From CAVURW01 sp963743595 (lineage in GTDB: Bacteria > Verrucomicrobiota > Verrucomicrobiia > Methylacidiphilales > UBA1321): 8,020 nucleotides of DNA. Below, one piece after another: positions 6,468 through 8,020 of the stretch. The stretch's first letter is position 1, and each line of letters starts with the position of its first letter. The notes beneath the pieces were generated by a model. The model saw nothing but the letters and a program-made list of their open reading frames with translations, made no database searches and was not told where the DNA came from. Location: contig CAVURW010000235.1 in assembly GCA_963743595.1 (NCBI GenBank), positions 1 through 8,020 of the forward strand, read 5' to 3'. The position numbers and the translations under genes are program-made.

Positions 6468-6613
6468 AAAATACTTTGACCATTCCGACTATACCGCCCA
6501 GAGGGGTAACCGACCGGACTCAACCTATGGCCTAAACAGCTCCAAAAAGTCCACGCCATGACCCACCCAGCGGAAAAGTCCCCAGCAAGTTAAGCAGGAC
6601 ATCAACCACGTTC

Positions 6614-6823
6614 TTGTTATCCCTAAGCGGCCCAAAGGATTGTTGGTTAGATGTTGAATTGCCCACTGAAAAACTAAAAGAGGGACTGAAAATCGTTAAG
6701 TTCGTTTTGCAAAAGCTAAAACTTCCAACCAGCACAAAACTTCACTTACCAGATGGGAAGCAGCAATGGCTTTACGGTAAACCACCAGATACTGGAGCTG
6801 AGCAGCCTCCCGCTACAAACTGA
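6614..6823 (+). pseudogene. C-terminal gene fragment, function unknown
   Basis: The frame reads as ordinary protein: CWLDVELPTEKLKEGLK, then IVKFVLQKLKLPTSTKLHLP, DGKQQWLYGKPPD and a stop at 6823. There is no ATG; the only nearby start options are TTG 6614 or other weak codons, and no ribosome-binding site is visible. The frame is open back to a stop near 6534 but loses protein-like character. I read it as the surviving end of a gene whose 5' part is gone. The predicted amphipathic Lys/Leu helix (roughly residues 20-37) is the only notable feature. The family is not recognised. Confidence 0.35.
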
Positions 6824-6905
6824 AGCAGCTCCCCCTCGTTGCAGCGCCGAAGGAAGTCAGCATGATTTTCGCGAGACGCAATACCGTTCCCTATGATCAA
6901 CAGGG

Positions 6906-7061
6906 ATGAAAACCCCGTTGTGCAACACCTCTTCTGAAGTCGGCCCGTTTCTGTTTGGTGTGAGCTTTCCGAGATCAGCACGAATTGTCGACCTGCTCGA
7001 AGCCCTCAAACCTTACGGTTCTCGGTCTCCCGACCCTGCCGACAATCAGACACTTGCTTAA
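6906..7061 (+). CDS. Small open frame ending inside a hairpin, probable gene fragment
   Basis: 51 residues from ATG 6906, with PFLFGVSFPRSARIVDLL and EALKPYGSRSPDPADNQTLA. The C-terminal half (ARIVDLLEALKPYG) looks like genuine protein. The ATG overlaps by four bases (ATGA) the end of a 15-codon frame that begins at ATG 6861 behind GAAGGAAG, an arrangement that could allow coupled translation. The stop codon (7059-7061) lies within the left arm of the hairpin at 7056-7076, as at the end of many bacterial genes. It may be a small gene or the tail of a lost one. The family is not recognised. Confidence 0.35.
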   Translation: MKTPLCNTSSEVGPFLFGVSFPRSARIVDLLEALKPYGSRSPDPADNQTLA

Positions 7062-7083
7062 GCCTTCGGCTTAAGCTTTGTCT
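7048..7083. terminator. Strong hairpin, likely transcription terminator
   Basis: GCTTAAGCC (7056-7064) and GGCTTAAGC (7068-7076) form a perfect nine-pair stem with a TTC loop. An outer AGAC/GTCT (7048-7051 with 7080-7083) can extend it across an internal loop. It directly follows, and overlaps, the stop of the plus-strand frame ending at 7061. Only a short TTT run follows, so rho-independent termination would be weak. The symmetry would allow it to work in either direction. Confidence 0.55.
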
Positions 7084-7417
7084 GGGATAATGCTGGGACA
7101 ATATTGGGGACAGTACGCGGATACAAGAGGCGGTACATTTGCGAATATACAAAGAATGTCCCAGCGTAGTTCCAATGACCGCCAAAAAATCGCGTTATTT
7201 GGGACAACCGTGGGACTCCACTGAGACCCTTCTTAGATACGGGACGACACAGGGATTATTCTTGGACTCCCGATCAAGACCACTTTAAAAAAACACCAAT
7301 CCCGGGCCAAACAGCCCCGAAATAGCCGCTCCATCAAATTTCTTCCATCACGTTCGGATAAGATGCTTCCAGCTATCGGCTATCCGTCGTCGTTTCGGTC
7401 TGTATTGAATCGGACGT
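7062..7417. other. Intergenic stretch without a convincing gene, with clustered GGGAC motifs
   Basis: Beyond the hairpin the main visible structure is a cluster of related words: GGGATAAT (7084), GGGACAAT (7095), GGGACAGT (7107), an inverted copy (GTCCC at 7158-7162), GGGACAAC (7201), GGGACTCC (7212), GGGACGAC (7241) and GGGATTAT (7252). Spacing is irregular. A 44-codon frame (7090-7224, with MLGQYWGQYADTRGG) exists but owes its composition to these repeats and has no ribosome-binding site. The rest (7270-7417) shows nothing I can name. Confidence 0.4.
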
Positions 7418-7997
7418 TTAAGGTTGAGGACGTCTGATTTCAATGGGTTTTGAGGCGTCGAAAGTGAACGTTCTCTTCTTTTCCTTTTCGCTAGCTGCTA
7501 TTGCCTCGGCTTTCAAAAACGCTTCATTTGCGTCACGAGATTGATCCACCCGTTTCTTTTCCTCCCATTGAGCCCGACGAATGGCTTCCATGTCGGTCCC
7601 AGCAGCGATCTGAGGCCGCGATGGCTCTTTTGAAGAAGAATTTCGAGAGAGTTCTGTATAAGGCACTGACGAGTTCCTTGGATCGGACCTTGACATAGTT
7701 AAAGACGGTGTTTCGGGCGACTTTCACATTGTGTTTTTCCAACAGAAGCTTGCAAATCTTGGTATAACTTATCGGAGGGTTTTGGTTGCGAGCATCCCTG
7801 ATAACTTTGTCAAAGGCGATCAGCGAACTTTCATTCCGTTTGCCAGTTTTAGTTGGGCGATATTTCGGACGAGGTGTTCCTTCGGTGGAATCTGCGACGA
7901 CAGCGGAGGCAGGGTTAATACAAACTTTCGGATCGATAGGTGGTTCTGAATTCATAAGTCCAAGCGAATCACACATCTCTGAAATCTCATGGACCAC
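7418..7997 (-). pseudogene. Helix-turn-helix-like protein gene split by a frameshift, open at the window edge
   Basis: The N-terminal frame (from 7997) contains a basic linker (PRPKYRPTKTGKR, 42-54) followed by ISYTKICKLLLEKHNVKVA, then RNTVFNYVKVRSK (76-107). This reads like a DNA-binding helix-turn-helix of the type seen in small proteins of plasmids and integrative elements. Near residue 106 its sense is lost (Ser/Gly-rich, Cys/His). In the next frame a protein-like continuation begins: EAIRRAQWEEKKRVDQSRD, then a charged helix (AEAIAASEKEKKRTFTF) and DASKPIEIRRPQP with the stop at 7418. The frames differ by one base, with the switch near 7680-7696, and no classical slippery heptamer is visible there. 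The likely original is one protein of about 193 residues. The start is uncertain: GTG 7997 is used here, but the frame stays open to the edge at 8020 and internal Met codons (7976, 7955) are alternatives. Confidence 0.55.
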
Positions 7998-8020
7998 CAG
8001 CCGCCGCTGTCTGAATATTT

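Noticed and set aside
6532..6735. A minus-strand frame opposite the fragment at 6614-6823
   Set aside because: Its Phe/Ser-rich composition is what results from reading the complement of the Lys-rich plus-strand frame, which is more protein-like.
7090..7224. A 44-codon plus-strand frame
   Set aside because: It is built from repeated GGGACA-type words, has no ribosome-binding site and shows no family features.

Overview
The window looks like an accessory, decaying region of a bacterial genome. It holds remains of an Rhs-type polymorphic toxin locus, a group II intron, and debris of a toxin-antitoxin gene and other small genes. The best taxonomic hint is the Rhs core end, whose stretches ITRDPAGMIDGPN and CYVRQNPWTAFDPEGL resemble Rhs proteins I associate with Verrucomicrobiota (Opitutae) and relatives. 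That assignment is from memory and only moderately safe. The toxin and immunity stretch is visibly more AT-rich than the intron, as expected of exchanged toxin/immunity cassettes.

Layout. About 1-44: a short exon with a nested stem-loop. About 44-2277 (+): a group II intron of the chloroplast-like (CL, IIB) type, with a structured 5' RNA, a 501-residue reverse transcriptase/maturase without an endonuclease domain, and clear domains V and VI. 2337-5940 (-): the Rhs region, read right to left. It begins with a decayed YD-repeat/core remnant (5940-5316) and an Rhs core end fused to an unassigned variable C-terminal domain (5315-4494). A 150-residue gene in the immunity position follows (4441-3989), then a second, frameshifted toxin-tip-like segment (3911-3387). 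A 348-residue gene (3383-2337) starts 3 bases after that segment. This tip-immunity-tip-immunity order matches the known plan of Rhs loci with displaced orphan tips.

5989-6158 (-): remnant of a VapC PIN-domain toxin with its middle deleted. 6297-7061 (+): several short open frames that look like fragments rather than complete genes. 7048-7083: a strong hairpin overlapping the last of these stops. 7062-7417: no convincing gene, but a cluster of GGGAC-type motifs. 7418-8020 (-): a gene with a helix-turn-helix-like segment, split over two frames and open at the window edge.

How the parts relate. The apparently intact genes are the intron reverse transcriptase and the two immunity-position genes, while toxin-side sequences are truncated or frameshifted. 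This is what one expects when immunity is retained and toxins decay. The intron sits directly beyond the second immunity-position gene, in the opposite orientation. No tRNA, rRNA or CRISPR array was found. All family assignments come from reading motifs, without database searches.
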